DNA from: Alistipes sp. | GTDB lineage: Bacteria > Bacteroidota > Bacteroidia > Bacteroidales > Rikenellaceae | Assembly: GCF_020026455.1 (NCBI RefSeq) | Contig: NZ_JAHHQJ010000004.1 | Span: 62,001 to 126,000 of the forward strand | Direction: 5' to 3' | Length of the DNA stretch: 64,000 nt | Shown here: piece after piece, positions 1 to 7,311 of the stretch | Layout of the letters: every line of letters starts with the position of its first letter | How positions within the stretch are numbered: position 1 is the first letter of the stretch | Translations under genes and position numbers: made by a program | Notes under the pieces: model-generated | Database searches by the model: none | What the model was told of the DNA's origin: nothing | What the model saw: only the letters and a program-made list of their open reading frames with translations

Positions 1-150
1 ATCACACCGCAGGAGGAGCTGGACAAGCTCAACGTCCCGCGCGAGACGATCTTCATCCTCCGCGACCGAGGCACGGGCCGTCCCACCAAAAAGGAGCGAC
101 GCGAGCTGGACGGACTGATGGAAGGGATCTACTACGACGAGGAGGAATAG
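1..150 (+). CDS. RNA-binding S4 domain protein (HslR-like), 3' end only
   Basis: Only the last 49 codons are inside the window; the frame is open from base 1 to TAG at 148-150. The tail contains RDRGTGRPTKKERRELD, typical of the basic C-terminus of HslR/Hsp15-type S4 proteins, which bind rRNA on stalled or dissociated 50S subunits. In Bacteroidota this gene commonly sits beside pth and rplY, as here, although the two sides converge in this window. The S4 fold itself lies upstream and cannot be checked. No terminator is obvious on the plus strand apart from the hairpin after pth. Confidence 0.75.
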   Translation: MTPQEELDKLNVPRETIFILRDRGTGRPTKKERRELDGLMEGIYYDEEE

Positions 151-279
151 CAAGAGACAGCCGGCAGGAGGGGATGCGGCGTATCAGGAGTATGCAAAAT
201 TTGTCAGGGCTTCAGGCGTCTTGGCTCCATTATATCAACGACACCACGGAATCATTCCCTGTCTGCCCCCTGTCTTACA

Positions 280-288
280 GGGGGGGGG
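280..288. repeat. G9 homopolymer in intergenic space
   Basis: A run of nine G lies 130 bases after the stop of the S4 gene, in the 263-base gap between convergent genes. I see no gene in this gap. Two more G9 runs in the window (38908 and 56432) are also intergenic and downstream of plus-strand genes. Confidence 0.8.
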
Positions 289-387
289 CTGGAGCGGATC
301 CAAAAGCCGTCCGCCCGACCGGCGGAACCTCGCTCCTCTCCAAAAGGTTCGGCACAGTCCCAACGGGAAAGAGAACCCCAAAAATGA

Positions 388-413
388 AAAAAGCGGCCCG
401 AAAGCCGCTTTTT
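388..413 (-). terminator. Intrinsic terminator after pth
   Basis: A perfect 10-bp stem (AAAAAGCGGC / GCCGCTTTTT) with a 6-base loop starts directly after the pth stop codon and ends in a T-rich tail on the minus strand. The A/T flanks make it potentially bidirectional, so it could also stop the S4 gene transcript. Confidence 0.85.
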
Positions 414-977
414 CTATTTCTTGTTGAAGAAGTTCATCGTCATGGCGGTCCCCACGGTCGCGAACGACCGGATGGCATCGACAAAGACCTTCAGCCGCTC
501 GGGAAGGGCCTTCCGCTCCTCGTCGGTCCACTCGCCCAGCACATATTCCACCTGATGTCCCTTCGGGAAATCGCCGCCCACGCCGAAGCGCATGCGGGCA
601 TACTCCTCCGTACCGAGTAGTTCCGAAATGTTTTTCAACCCGTTATGCCCTCCGGCGCTCCCCTTCGGACGCAGACGCAGCGCACCGAAAGGCAGGGCGA
701 TATCGTCCGAAATGACGAGCAGGTTTTCCGGCGGGATCTTCCCGGCATCCATCCAATAGCGGACGGCCTTGCCCGAAAGATTCATGTAAGTAGAGGGTTT
801 CAGCAACACCAGCGTCCGGCCCTTGTACTTCGCTTCGGCCACATCGCCGTAACGTTGGGTGGTAAAAACAGTGTTGGACGCCTCTGCAAGGGCGTCCAAC
901 ACGTTGAAACCGATGTTGTGACGGGTTCCGGCGTATTCGGCGCCGATATTCCCCAACCCAACAATGAGGTATTTCAT
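414..977 (-). CDS. pth: Peptidyl-tRNA hydrolase
   Basis: Cytosolic esterase that releases tRNA from peptidyl-tRNA dropped by stalled ribosomes. The protein has 187 residues, the normal size. GLGNIG with Asn10, the catalytic His20 in TRHNIG, STYMNLSG (Asn66), SDDIALPFG (Asp91/92) and GGHNGLK (Asn112) match the active-site layout of bacterial Pth. The ATG start gives the canonical MKYLIVGLGN beginning. It lies 9 bases after rplY and is probably cotranscribed from the rplY promoter; a terminator follows at once. Confidence 0.97.
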   Translation of the reverse strand: MKYLIVGLGNIGAEYAGTRHNIGFNVLDALAEASNTVFTTQRYGDVAEAKYKGRTLVLLKPSTYMNLSGKAVRYWMDAGKIPPENLLVISDDIALPFGALRLRPKGSAGGHNGLKNISELLGTEEYARMRFGVGGDFPKGHQVEYVLGEWTDEERKALPERLKVFVDAIRSFATVGTAMTMNFFNKK

Positions 978-986
978 ACTCCCGGC

Positions 987-1559
987 TTATTTCGCAGCAT
1001 CGGCAGCTCCGCGCGACGCACGGGTTACGCGAACGGCGCAGACGGCAGTCGTAGCGGGAGTGACGAACTTCAGGTTCTCGAACTGGAGGTCGCCGACGAA
1101 GATGGTCTTGCCGACACCCAGCTCCGTAACGTCCACGACGATCTCGTCGGGGAGATTCTCGACCAGTGCGCTGACAACCAGCTTGCGGGCCGACAGAGCC
1201 AGCTTACCGCCGACCTTCACGCCCTCGGCGTTACCGGTCAGGTGCACCGGAATGGCGATCGAAACGGGTTTGCCCTCGGCGATGCGGTAGAAATCCAGGT
1301 GGAGGATCTCCTCGCGAACGGGGTGGAACTGGGCCTCACGCAGCACGGCCTGCTCTTTCTTGCCCTCGACGTCGAACTCGACGATGTAGGAGTTCGGGGT
1401 GTAGATCAGGGGCTTGATCTCGCGGGGATCTACCGAGAAGGTCTCGGTTTCACCGTTGCCGCACAGTACGCAGGGGACCATGCCCTCGCGGCGGATTGCC
1501 TTGGCTGCCTTCTTGCCGAAATCGGCGCGCTTTACGGCCTTGACTGAAATGGTTTTCAT
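987..1559 (-). CDS. rplY: 50S ribosomal protein L25/general stress protein Ctc
   Basis: 5S rRNA-binding protein of the large subunit, in the two-domain (TL5/Ctc) form of 190 residues: an N-terminal L25 beta-barrel (about 1-90) and a C-terminal domain (about 95-175) with SARKLVVSALVENLPDEI. The Ala/Arg-rich tail is probably disordered. The ATG start has a TACCTTTG promoter element about 90 bases upstream. The rplY-pth pairing is common in bacteria and supports both calls. Confidence 0.96.
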   Translation of the reverse strand: MKTISVKAVKRADFGKKAAKAIRREGMVPCVLCGNGETETFSVDPREIKPLIYTPNSYIVEFDVEGKKEQAVLREAQFHPVREEILHLDFYRIAEGKPVSIAIPVHLTGNAEGVKVGGKLALSARKLVVSALVENLPDEIVVDVTELGVGKTIFVGDLQFENLKFVTPATTAVCAVRVTRASRGAADAAK

Positions 1560-1648
1560 AATGAATGTTTTGTTTTAATGTGTTACCTCCGGCGGTTCTC
1601 AATGCGGGCTCTGCGGTCCGCATCCCATTTCCGCCTGTTTTCGGAGTG

Positions 1649-1656
1649 CAAAGGTA
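1649..1656 (-). promoter_or_regulatory. Bacteroidota -7 promoter element for rplY-pth
   Basis: TACCTTTG on the minus strand matches TAnnTTTG. There is no good TTTG at -33, only TTTC-like sequence, so this rests on the -7 box and its position upstream of rplY. Confidence 0.5.
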
Positions 1657-1690
1657 GTGCAAATAATTGGAAATGAAAAATCAGCAGCCG

Positions 1691-1723
1691 AAAAATCGCC
1701 CCTGGCCGAAAAAACGAGGGGCG
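1691..1723 (-). terminator. Probable terminator after galE
   Basis: A 7-bp stem (CGCCCCT at 1697-1703 with AGGGGCG at 1717-1723) has a 13-base loop and is followed by five U on the minus strand. It sits 43 bases beyond the galE stop. Confidence 0.6.
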
Positions 1724-1765
1724 GAACCGTCATTCCACCCCTCGGGCTTATCTCCTGGCGGCGGA

Positions 1766-2794
1766 TTATTCGATGCCACGGATATGTTTCTCCCATTTCC
1801 AGGCGGCGCGGAGCGTCTCGTCGAGCGTGCGCTCGGCCGTCCAGCCCAGCTCGGTATTCGCCAGGGTCGGATCGGCCCAGATGGAGATGATGTCGCCCGC
1901 ACGGCGCGGCGCGATCTTGTAGTTGAGCTTCAGATTGTTGACCTCCTCGAACTTACGGATCAGTTCCAGCACCGAGACACCGCGGCCCGTGCCGATGTTG
2001 AAAATCTCGTAGGCCTCTTTGTTCTTCTCGCCGACCATGCGGTTGATGGCCGCCACGTGGGCCTTGGCAAGGTCCACGACGTCGATGTAGTCGCGGATGC
2101 ACGACCCGTCGGGCGTCGGGTAATCGTCGCCGAAGACCGAAAGGCATTCGCGCAGTCCGGCGGCGGTCTGCGTGATGAAGGGCACGAGGTTCTGCGGCAC
2201 GCCGCGCGGCAGTTCGCCGATCAGTGCCGAGGGGTGGGCACCGATGGGGTTGAAATAACGCAGCGCAATGCCTTTCATGCCGGAGTAGGCGGCGAGCGAG
2301 TCGCGCAGAATATCCTCGCACATCTGCTTGGTGTTGCCGTAGGGCGAAGTGGCCGGCTTGCGGGGGGTCTGCTCCGTCACGGGCTGCTTCTCCGGCTCGC
2401 CGTAAACGGTGCACGATGACGAGAAGACGATGTTCCGGCGCCCGAATTCCCGCATCAGGCCGATGACGTTCATGAACGAAGTGAGGTTGTTGCCGTAGTA
2501 TTCGAGCGGCTTCTGGACCGACTCGCCCACGGCCTTCGATGCCGCGAAGTGGATCACCGAATCGAATTCATACGCTTCGAAGACCTTGCGGAAGGCAGCC
2601 CGGTCGCAACAGTCGACCTCGACGAACGGAATGTCCACGCCGGTAATCTTGCGCGCGCCTTCGACGGCGTTGAGATCGCTGTTCGAAAGGTTGTCGACAA
2701 TCACCACGTCGTAGCCGGCCGCGATGAGCTCCACAGAGGTGTGCGAACCGATATAGCCCGCTCCGCCACTGACCAATACACACGATTTTTTCAT
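1766..2794 (-). CDS. galE: UDP-glucose 4-epimerase
   Basis: NAD-dependent epimerase that interconverts UDP-glucose and UDP-galactose for the Leloir pathway and for envelope sugars. The 342-residue protein is full length. It has the Rossmann motif GGAGYIGSH (10-18), SSSCTVYG around 125-132, and the catalytic YxxxK pair Tyr152/Lys156 in SPYGNTK. The ATG start is followed by MKKSCVLVSGG. It stands alone with its own consensus promoter and a terminator behind it. Epimerization of N-acetylated sugars cannot be excluded from sequence alone. Confidence 0.95.
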   Translation of the reverse strand: MKKSCVLVSGGAGYIGSHTSVELIAAGYDVVIVDNLSNSDLNAVEGARKITGVDIPFVEVDCCDRAAFRKVFEAYEFDSVIHFAASKAVGESVQKPLEYYGNNLTSFMNVIGLMREFGRRNIVFSSSCTVYGEPEKQPVTEQTPRKPATSPYGNTKQMCEDILRDSLAAYSGMKGIALRYFNPIGAHPSALIGELPRGVPQNLVPFITQTAAGLRECLSVFGDDYPTPDGSCIRDYIDVVDLAKAHVAAINRMVGEKNKEAYEIFNIGTGRGVSVLELIRKFEEVNNLKLNYKIAPRRAGDIISIWADPTLANTELGWTAERTLDETLRAAWKWEKHIRGIE

Positions 2795-2819
2795 AGGTAG
2801 CTGGTTATTATTATGGAAA

Positions 2820-2851
2820 CAAAGGTATTAAAAAAATCATGCGGTGGCAAA
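2820..2851 (-). promoter_or_regulatory. Bacteroidota promoter for galE
   Basis: On the minus strand TTTG (2851-2848), 20 bases, then TACCTTTG (2827-2820). Both elements and the spacing fit the Bacteroidota consensus. The -7 box ends 25 bases before the galE ATG. Confidence 0.8.
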
Positions 2852-2961
2852 AAACGCCGCCGAAAAAAGCATTCGGCGGTGGAGGAGGCGGGCGGATAAC
2901 AAATTGTAAGCCGAAGCGAGAAAAAAGCATCCGAAAAGTGCCGCTTTTCGGAAATTTATCG

Positions 2962-2969
2962 TACATTTG
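2962..2969 (+). promoter_or_regulatory. -7 promoter element for kbl
   Basis: TACATTTG lies 49 bases upstream of the chosen kbl start. The -33 position is T-rich without a clear TTTG. Its position argues against starting kbl upstream of it. Confidence 0.5.
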
Positions 2970-3018
2970 TAATAAATCGTCACCTTACGTTCGGAATTTC
3001 ATCAAAAAAACAACGGAT

Positions 3019-4206
3019 ATGTACGGAAAAATCAAGGAGCACCTGCAACATGAACTCGCAGAAATCGAGGCCGCAGGGCTTTACAAACGGGAACGGATCA
3101 TCGCTTCGCCCCAGCGGGCCGAGATCGAGGTTGCAGGCCGCAAGGTCCTTAACTTCTGCGCCAACAATTACCTCGGGCTGTCGGACAACCCGCGACTGAT
3201 CGAAGCGGCCAAGCGCGCCATGGACAGCCGCGGTTACGGCATGTCGTCCGTACGCTTCATCTGCGGCTGTCAGGACATCCACAAGGAGCTGGAACGCATC
3301 ATTGCCGACTATTTCGGGACGGAGGACACGATTCTCTATGCCGCATGCTTCGATGCCAACGGCGGCGTGTTCGAACCCCTCTTTTCGGAGGAGGACGCCA
3401 TCATCTCCGATTCGCTCAACCACGCTTCGATCATCGACGGCGTGCGTCTGTGCAAGGCCGTGCGCTACCGCTACGCCAATGCCGACATGAACGAACTGGA
3501 GGAGTGTCTGAAAAAGGCGCAGGCCCAGCGGTTCCGCATCATCGTCACCGACGGCGTATTCTCGATGGACGGCAACGCCGCTCCGCTCGACAAGATCTGC
3601 GCCCTGGCGGAAAAGTACGACGCGCTGGTGATGGTCGACGAGTGCCATTCGGCGGGTGTGCTGGGCAAAACGGGACGCGGCATCACCGAACTCTACGACC
3701 TGCGCGGGCAGGTGGACATCCTCACGGGTACGCTCGGCAAGGCATTCGGAGGTGCCGTGGGCGGATTCACCACCGGCCGCAAGGAGATCATCGACATGCT
3801 GCGCCAGCGTTCGCGCCCCTACCTCTTCTCGAACTCGCTGCCCCCCGCCGTGGTCGGAGCCGGAATCGAGACCTTCAAGATGCTCGCCGAGAGCCACGAA
3901 CTGCACGACAGACTGGTGGCCAACGTCGAACATTTCCGCGAAGGAATGATGGCGGCGGGATTTGACATCAAACCCACCCAGTCGGCCATCTGCGCCGTGA
4001 TGCTCTACGACGCCAAACTGTCGCAGGAGTTTGCGGCGAAGCTGCAGGACGAGGGCGTTTTCGTCACGGGATTCTACTACCCGGTGGTCCCCAAAGGACA
4101 GGCGCGCATCCGCGTACAGGTCTCCGCAGGCCACACCCTCGAGCAGCTCGACCGCTGCATCGCCGCCTTCACGAAGGTGGGCAAGGAACTGAACGTAATC
4201 AAATAA
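3019..4206 (+). CDS. kbl: Glycine C-acetyltransferase (2-amino-3-ketobutyrate CoA ligase)
   Basis: PLP-dependent alpha-oxoamine synthase that joins glycine and acetyl-CoA to 2-amino-3-oxobutyrate, or runs in reverse for threonine breakdown. The 395 residues are full length. VDECHSAG (207-214) and the PLP lysine Lys241 in GTLGKAFGG are present. The reading frame is open further upstream, but ATG 3019 gives the usual N-terminus (MYGKIKEHL) and lies after the promoter box. No threonine dehydrogenase is adjacent. The Lrp-type gene follows after 10 bases, suggesting one transcript. A closely related acyltransferase specificity, such as serine palmitoyltransferase-like activity, is less likely. Confidence 0.9.
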   Translation: MYGKIKEHLQHELAEIEAAGLYKRERIIASPQRAEIEVAGRKVLNFCANNYLGLSDNPRLIEAAKRAMDSRGYGMSSVRFICGCQDIHKELERIIADYFGTEDTILYAACFDANGGVFEPLFSEEDAIISDSLNHASIIDGVRLCKAVRYRYANADMNELEECLKKAQAQRFRIIVTDGVFSMDGNAAPLDKICALAEKYDALVMVDECHSAGVLGKTGRGITELYDLRGQVDILTGTLGKAFGGAVGGFTTGRKEIIDMLRQRSRPYLFSNSLPPAVVGAGIETFKMLAESHELHDRLVANVEHFREGMMAAGFDIKPTQSAICAVMLYDAKLSQEFAAKLQDEGVFVTGFYYPVVPKGQARIRVQVSAGHTLEQLDRCIAAFTKVGKELNVIK

Positions 4207-4216
4207 TCCCTCCTCC

Positions 4217-4690
4217 ATGGCTAAACCCGCATTGGACACGATCGACCGCAAGATCCTCAAATACCTCATCAAGAACGCTCGGATGCCTTTTCTAGAGATC
4301 GCCCGCGAATGCGGCATCTCCGGAGCCGCCATTCACCAGCGCATCCGCAAGCTCGACGAGTCGGGCGTGATTCTCGGAAGCCGCCTGATCGTGGATCCCA
4401 AGATGATGGGATTTGACGTCTGCGCCCACATCAGCATCACGCTCAAGGACCCGCAGCTGCTGACCAGGACGGTCGAGGAGCTGAAGGAGGTCCCCGAAAT
4501 CGTGGAATGCCACTTCATCACGGGCAAAGGCAACATCCTCGTGAAACTCTACTGCGTGGACAACGAGCACCTCATGCGCACGATCTTCAACAGCATCCTG
4601 CGCATCCAGGGTCTTGCTACGACCGAAACCTACATTTCGTTGCAGGAGGTATTCCAGCGCGAGGTGAATATCGATTTTATCGACGGATAG
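4217..4690 (+). CDS. Lrp/AsnC family transcriptional regulator
   Basis: 157 residues with an N-terminal helix-turn-helix (about 5-55; LDTIDRKILKYLIKNARMPF) and a C-terminal ligand-binding RAM domain (about 70-150). Such proteins form octamers that sense amino acids and bend DNA. Its place 10 bases after kbl suggests that it controls glycine/threonine metabolism, possibly kbl itself. The ligand cannot be read from the sequence. A perfect hairpin lies 40 bases after its stop. Confidence 0.92.
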   Translation: MAKPALDTIDRKILKYLIKNARMPFLEIARECGISGAAIHQRIRKLDESGVILGSRLIVDPKMMGFDVCAHISITLKDPQLLTRTVEELKEVPEIVECHFITGKGNILVKLYCVDNEHLMRTIFNSILRIQGLATTETYISLQEVFQREVNIDFIDG

Positions 4691-4730
4691 GCCGCAAACC
4701 GCCGGAGGCTTCTCCGGGCTGACAACACAC

Positions 4731-4760
4731 AAGGGGGCTGTATCTCAATACAGCCCCCTT
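4731..4760. terminator. Bidirectional hairpin between convergent Lrp-type gene and corA
   Basis: A perfect 13-bp stem (AAGGGGGCTGTAT / ATACAGCCCCCTT) has a 4-base CTCA loop. It lies 40 bases after one stop codon and 43 bases beyond the other. The U-tracts are short, but the symmetric placement fits termination in both directions. Confidence 0.7.
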
Positions 4761-4802
4761 ATGCATTTGGGCACAACCCGCATCCCGATGCCGTCCGGGA
4801 AG

Positions 4803-5786
4803 TCAGAGCCACTTTTTGTACTTGAAGTACCAGATCGTCAGAGCCGAACAGAAGATCATCATCCCGATGGCGAAGAGGTAGCCCAGGGGAATGTTCCAGC
4901 CGTTGCTGAGCGTGAGTGTCCAGTTCAGTTCGGGCATGAACTTGAAGTTCATGCCGTAGATCGACGCGATGAGCGTTGCGGGCATGAATATCACCGCCGC
5001 CACAGAGAATATCTTGACGATCTCGTTCTGCTCGATGTTGATCAGACCCAGCGCCGCATCCTGGATATAGTCCAGTCTCTGGAAGCTGAAGTCGGCATGG
5101 TTGATCAGCGAGTTGACGTCCTTGATCATCAGCTGCAGGCGCGGATAGATATCGTTGGGGAAGCGCTCCGAGCGCAGGATCCCCGACAGCACGCGTTGGC
5201 GGTCGAAGATGTTCTCGCGCAGCGACATGGTCGACTCCTGCAGTGCGCTGATGCGGTGCAGCACCTCCTTGTCGATCGAATCCTCGGAGTTGATGTCCTT
5301 CGAGAGCGCCGCGACCTGCTTGGCGATCAGCTCCACGAGGTCGGCATCGAAGTCGATGCGCACCTCGAGCAGCGAAATGAAGAGGTGATAGCCCGTCGAA
5401 TAGCTGCGGTAGTTCATCTGGAGCCGCTTTTCCGTCTCGCGGAAGGTCCGGAATTCGGCACTGCGCACCGAGACCAGCACTCCCTCGTTCGAGATGATGA
5501 ACGACACCGGTTCGACGATGAACGAGTCGCCCGTGGGGACAAAGAAGTTGGAGTTGGAGATGATGGAATTCTCGTTCTCGGAGTATTTCGACGTCGACTC
5601 GATCTCCTCGACCTGCTGTCTGGTCTGGAGGCTGATCTCCATGAAATTCTCGACGGCCTTCTGCTCCTTGATCGTGGGCAGCACCATATCGATCCACAGA
5701 ATGTCGTCGTAGCCCAGTTCATCAAAGAGCTTGGTGTCGGCATTGCGGATGATCTTGTTGTATTGCTTGAGGTAAATTGTAATCAT
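4803..5786 (-). CDS. corA: CorA-family magnesium/divalent cation transporter
   Basis: Inner-membrane pentameric channel for Mg2+ (and Co2+/Ni2+). The 327-residue protein has a long acidic/alpha-helical cytoplasmic domain, then two C-terminal membrane helices. The signature YGMN follows the first helix (IFMPATLIASIYGMNFKF), and the protein ends in the usual basic KYKKWL tail. The ATG start is clear. The MqnA-like gene ends 70 bases upstream on the same strand and no good promoter lies between, so the two may be cotranscribed. Confidence 0.93.
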   Translation of the reverse strand: MITIYLKQYNKIIRNADTKLFDELGYDDILWIDMVLPTIKEQKAVENFMEISLQTRQQVEEIESTSKYSENENSIISNSNFFVPTGDSFIVEPVSFIISNEGVLVSVRSAEFRTFRETEKRLQMNYRSYSTGYHLFISLLEVRIDFDADLVELIAKQVAALSKDINSEDSIDKEVLHRISALQESTMSLRENIFDRQRVLSGILRSERFPNDIYPRLQLMIKDVNSLINHADFSFQRLDYIQDAALGLINIEQNEIVKIFSVAAVIFMPATLIASIYGMNFKFMPELNWTLTLSNGWNIPLGYLFAIGMMIFCSALTIWYFKYKKWL

Positions 5787-5855
5787 AAGACGCTCTCTTA
5801 AAGTTCGTGAATCCGTTTACGTGCAGAGAGGCGGATCTCCGGTCCGCTAAGCTCT

Positions 5856-6413
5856 TCAGCCGGGATTGGCTCTCGGGACCGACTTGAGGCCCGAGTTCCA
5901 TAACTTTTTAAGCGCTTTGTCTTTCTGATTGTCGAAGATGTAGTCGAAATGTGCGAGTTCGGCATAGGCACGCCCGGAATCGGCCGCAAAAGGCGATTCG
6001 AGAATCGCCTCGTAGCCGTGCTCGAGCCCGCAGGTCAGGGCGTGCTGCAAGGTCTCGACGACGTCGGGATCCGTATCGGCGTGCGCCACCCAGACGGCGA
6101 AGGCACAGGGAAGTTTCCCGAACGGCTTCCACGTTCCGACCAGCACGTCGTCGCTGGCAAGCAGGGCCTCCTGCGAAGCGGGAACACCCCCGACGCAGTA
6201 TTCGGTGACGATGCGCGCGCCGGTCAGCGACGGCACGGCGACGGCCGGAATCAGGGCGATATCGGCGTTGTGCTCGGAAAAGGTCTGGATTATTTTGTCG
6301 GGATCGGACAACAGCAGTCCGGCCCGGAGATTATCTTCGTGCTGGATACCATAGATGAATGGCGTCGTGCTGAAGCACGACACGACGGCTATACGTGGAA
6401 CTATGACCATCAT
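5856..6413 (-). CDS. MqnA-like protein lacking the central part of the fold
   Basis: About 185 residues. The N-terminus (RIAVVSCFSTTPFIYGIQ, then NADIALIPAVAVPSL) and the C-terminal half (W-KPFGKLPCAFAVWVA, then helical sequence) align with MqnA, the chorismate dehydratase of the futalosine menaquinone pathway. MqnA proteins are usually 240-280 residues. The segment between YCVGGVPASQEALLASD and DVLVGTW is far too short, and the Asp/Ser-Arg-Thr-Ser substrate region is missing. It is probably a trimmed, non-catalytic MqnA or a divergent solute-binding relative. The start is ATG 6413 or 6410; the open frame extends upstream, but the promoter box at 6445 excludes that. Confidence 0.55.
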   Translation of the reverse strand: MMVIVPRIAVVSCFSTTPFIYGIQHEDNLRAGLLLSDPDKIIQTFSEHNADIALIPAVAVPSLTGARIVTEYCVGGVPASQEALLASDDVLVGTWKPFGKLPCAFAVWVAHADTDPDVVETLQHALTCGLEHGYEAILESPFAADSGRAYAELAHFDYIFDNQKDKALKKLWNSGLKSVPRANPG

Positions 6414-6444
6414 CCATAAGGTGTAAAACTGTTGGTTTGCGAAA

Positions 6445-6452
6445 CAAAGGTA
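6445..6452 (-). promoter_or_regulatory. -7 promoter element for the MqnA-like gene
   Basis: TACCTTTG on the minus strand, 31 bases upstream of ATG 6413. No clear -33 TTTG. It sets the upper limit for the gene start. Confidence 0.5.
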
Positions 6453-6503
6453 CGACAAAATCCCGAAGTTTTTCCATAAAATCGGGAAAAAGTGCACCGG
6501 GGT

Positions 6504-6536
6504 CTTGACAAGGGGGTATCCCGTGTCGTATATTTG
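6504..6536 (+). promoter_or_regulatory. Bacteroidota-type promoter pointing into the 6.54-6.78 kb gap
   Basis: CTTG (6504-6507), 21 bases, then TATATTTG (6529-6536). It would give a transcript starting near 6543 that runs through the DnaA-box-like cluster to the small ORF at 6786, a leader of about 240 bases. A short ORF through the leader has no coding character. Confidence 0.45.
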
Positions 6537-6541
6537 CCCTA

Positions 6542-6659
6542 CGATTCACAGCCGCCCGGCAGGGAAGGCAAAGTTATCAACATCGGGAAACACTTCTGTT
6601 TCCATAATTTGTGGATTGTTATTCCCACTTATCGACAAGTTTTAAACGCGTTATCAACA
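6542..6659. other. Cluster of DnaA-box-like 9-mers; candidate oriC or DnaA-controlled region
   Basis: In 118 bases I find TTATCAACA at 6574-6582 and again at 6651-6659, TTATCGACA at 6629-6637, TTATTCCCA at 6619-6627 and, reversed, CAATCCACA at 6610-6618. CGATTCACA lies at 6542-6550. The first four are each one base from TTATNCACA or TTATCCACA. The stretch from 6591 to 6648 is strikingly AT-rich for this GC-rich sequence. The flanking genes point away from it. The gap from 6414 to 6785 otherwise holds only the two promoters listed. No dnaA gene is in view, and GC skew was not computed. Confidence 0.35.
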
Positions 6660-6785
6660 ATCCGGCTCCTCTGTGCCCGTGCTGCCGGACGTCCCAAAAG
6701 CATCCGCATGCCGTCCTCGCCGGATCCTGCGGCGAAGTCGCATCCCGCGGCTAATGAATACGGTCATCCTTCTTAAAAATCCATT

Positions 6786-6884
6786 ATGCTATTTACACAA
6801 ATTCCGCAACAGTATGCCCCGCTGTTCCGCTGGCTGCGCCGCTACGTGCACCGCCGCATCCGAAAGGAGGCCGGCGATGAGTAG
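6786..6884 (+). CDS. Small ORF (32 aa) coupled to the P5-like gene
   Basis: ATG 6786 to TAG 6882-6884 encodes a short, arginine-rich, amphipathic peptide (starts MLFTQIPQQYAPLF, ends RRIRKEAGDE). Its last codons overlap the next start by 8 bases, and the strong Shine-Dalgarno of that gene lies inside it. It may be a leader peptide that couples translation, or a small partner protein. I do not recognize a family. It could also be fortuitous. Confidence 0.4.
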   Translation: MLFTQIPQQYAPLFRWLRRYVHRRIRKEAGDE

Positions 6885-7260
6885 GAGACTGTCGAATTGC
6901 AATCCGGGGAACATCCGGCAGTCGAAGGTCCGCTACAAGGGCGAAGTGCAGCCCTCGCGGGACCCGGCCTTCAAGCAGTTCGCATCGCTGGACTGGGGCT
7001 ATCGGGCCGTCTTCGTGCTGCTGCACACCTACCGGGTCCGCCACGGACTGCGGACCATCCGCGGAATGATTTCCCGCTGGGCGCCGCCCTCGGAGAACCG
7101 CACCGAGGCCTACATCCGCGCCGTGGCCGCCGACACGGGCATCGGGCCGGACGAGCCCCTCGACACGTTCGACCCGGCGACGATGATCCCCCTGGCCGCA
7201 GCCATTTCGCGCGTGGAAAACGGCACGGCGGCGGACCGCGACGAAATCGAGCGCGGCTAG
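6877..7260 (+). CDS. Structural protein P5-like protein
   Basis: 127 residues beginning MSRRLSNCNPGNIRQS. The N-P-G-N-I-R motif, the FASLDWGYRA segment, the RWAPPSENRTEAYI segment and the final AAISRVENG match the Bacteroidales family annotated as structural protein P5 after the phage protein. Such genes are common in prophage remnants and near lysis-type amidases; the real function is unclear, with a peptidoglycan-related role often suspected. ATG 6877 is chosen because AAAGGAGG lies 6 bases upstream, an unusually strong ribosome binding site for this phylum. No other phage gene is nearby. Confidence 0.65.
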   Translation: MSRRLSNCNPGNIRQSKVRYKGEVQPSRDPAFKQFASLDWGYRAVFVLLHTYRVRHGLRTIRGMISRWAPPSENRTEAYIRAVAADTGIGPDEPLDTFDPATMIPLAAAISRVENGTAADRDEIERG

Positions 7261-7311
7261 GCACACTTTTCGTCCGATTTTGCTATCTTTACGACACAAT
7301 AGACCGTCCGC

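Noticed and set aside
174..620. 148-codon plus-strand ORF after the S4 gene
   Set aside because: It covers the pth terminator and runs antisense to pth; the residue pattern is that of an opposite-strand shadow.
6492..6776. 94-codon plus-strand ORF across the DnaA-box-like region
   Set aside because: No domain or coding character; it contains the promoter-like TATATTTG and the AT-rich cluster, so it is more likely non-coding.
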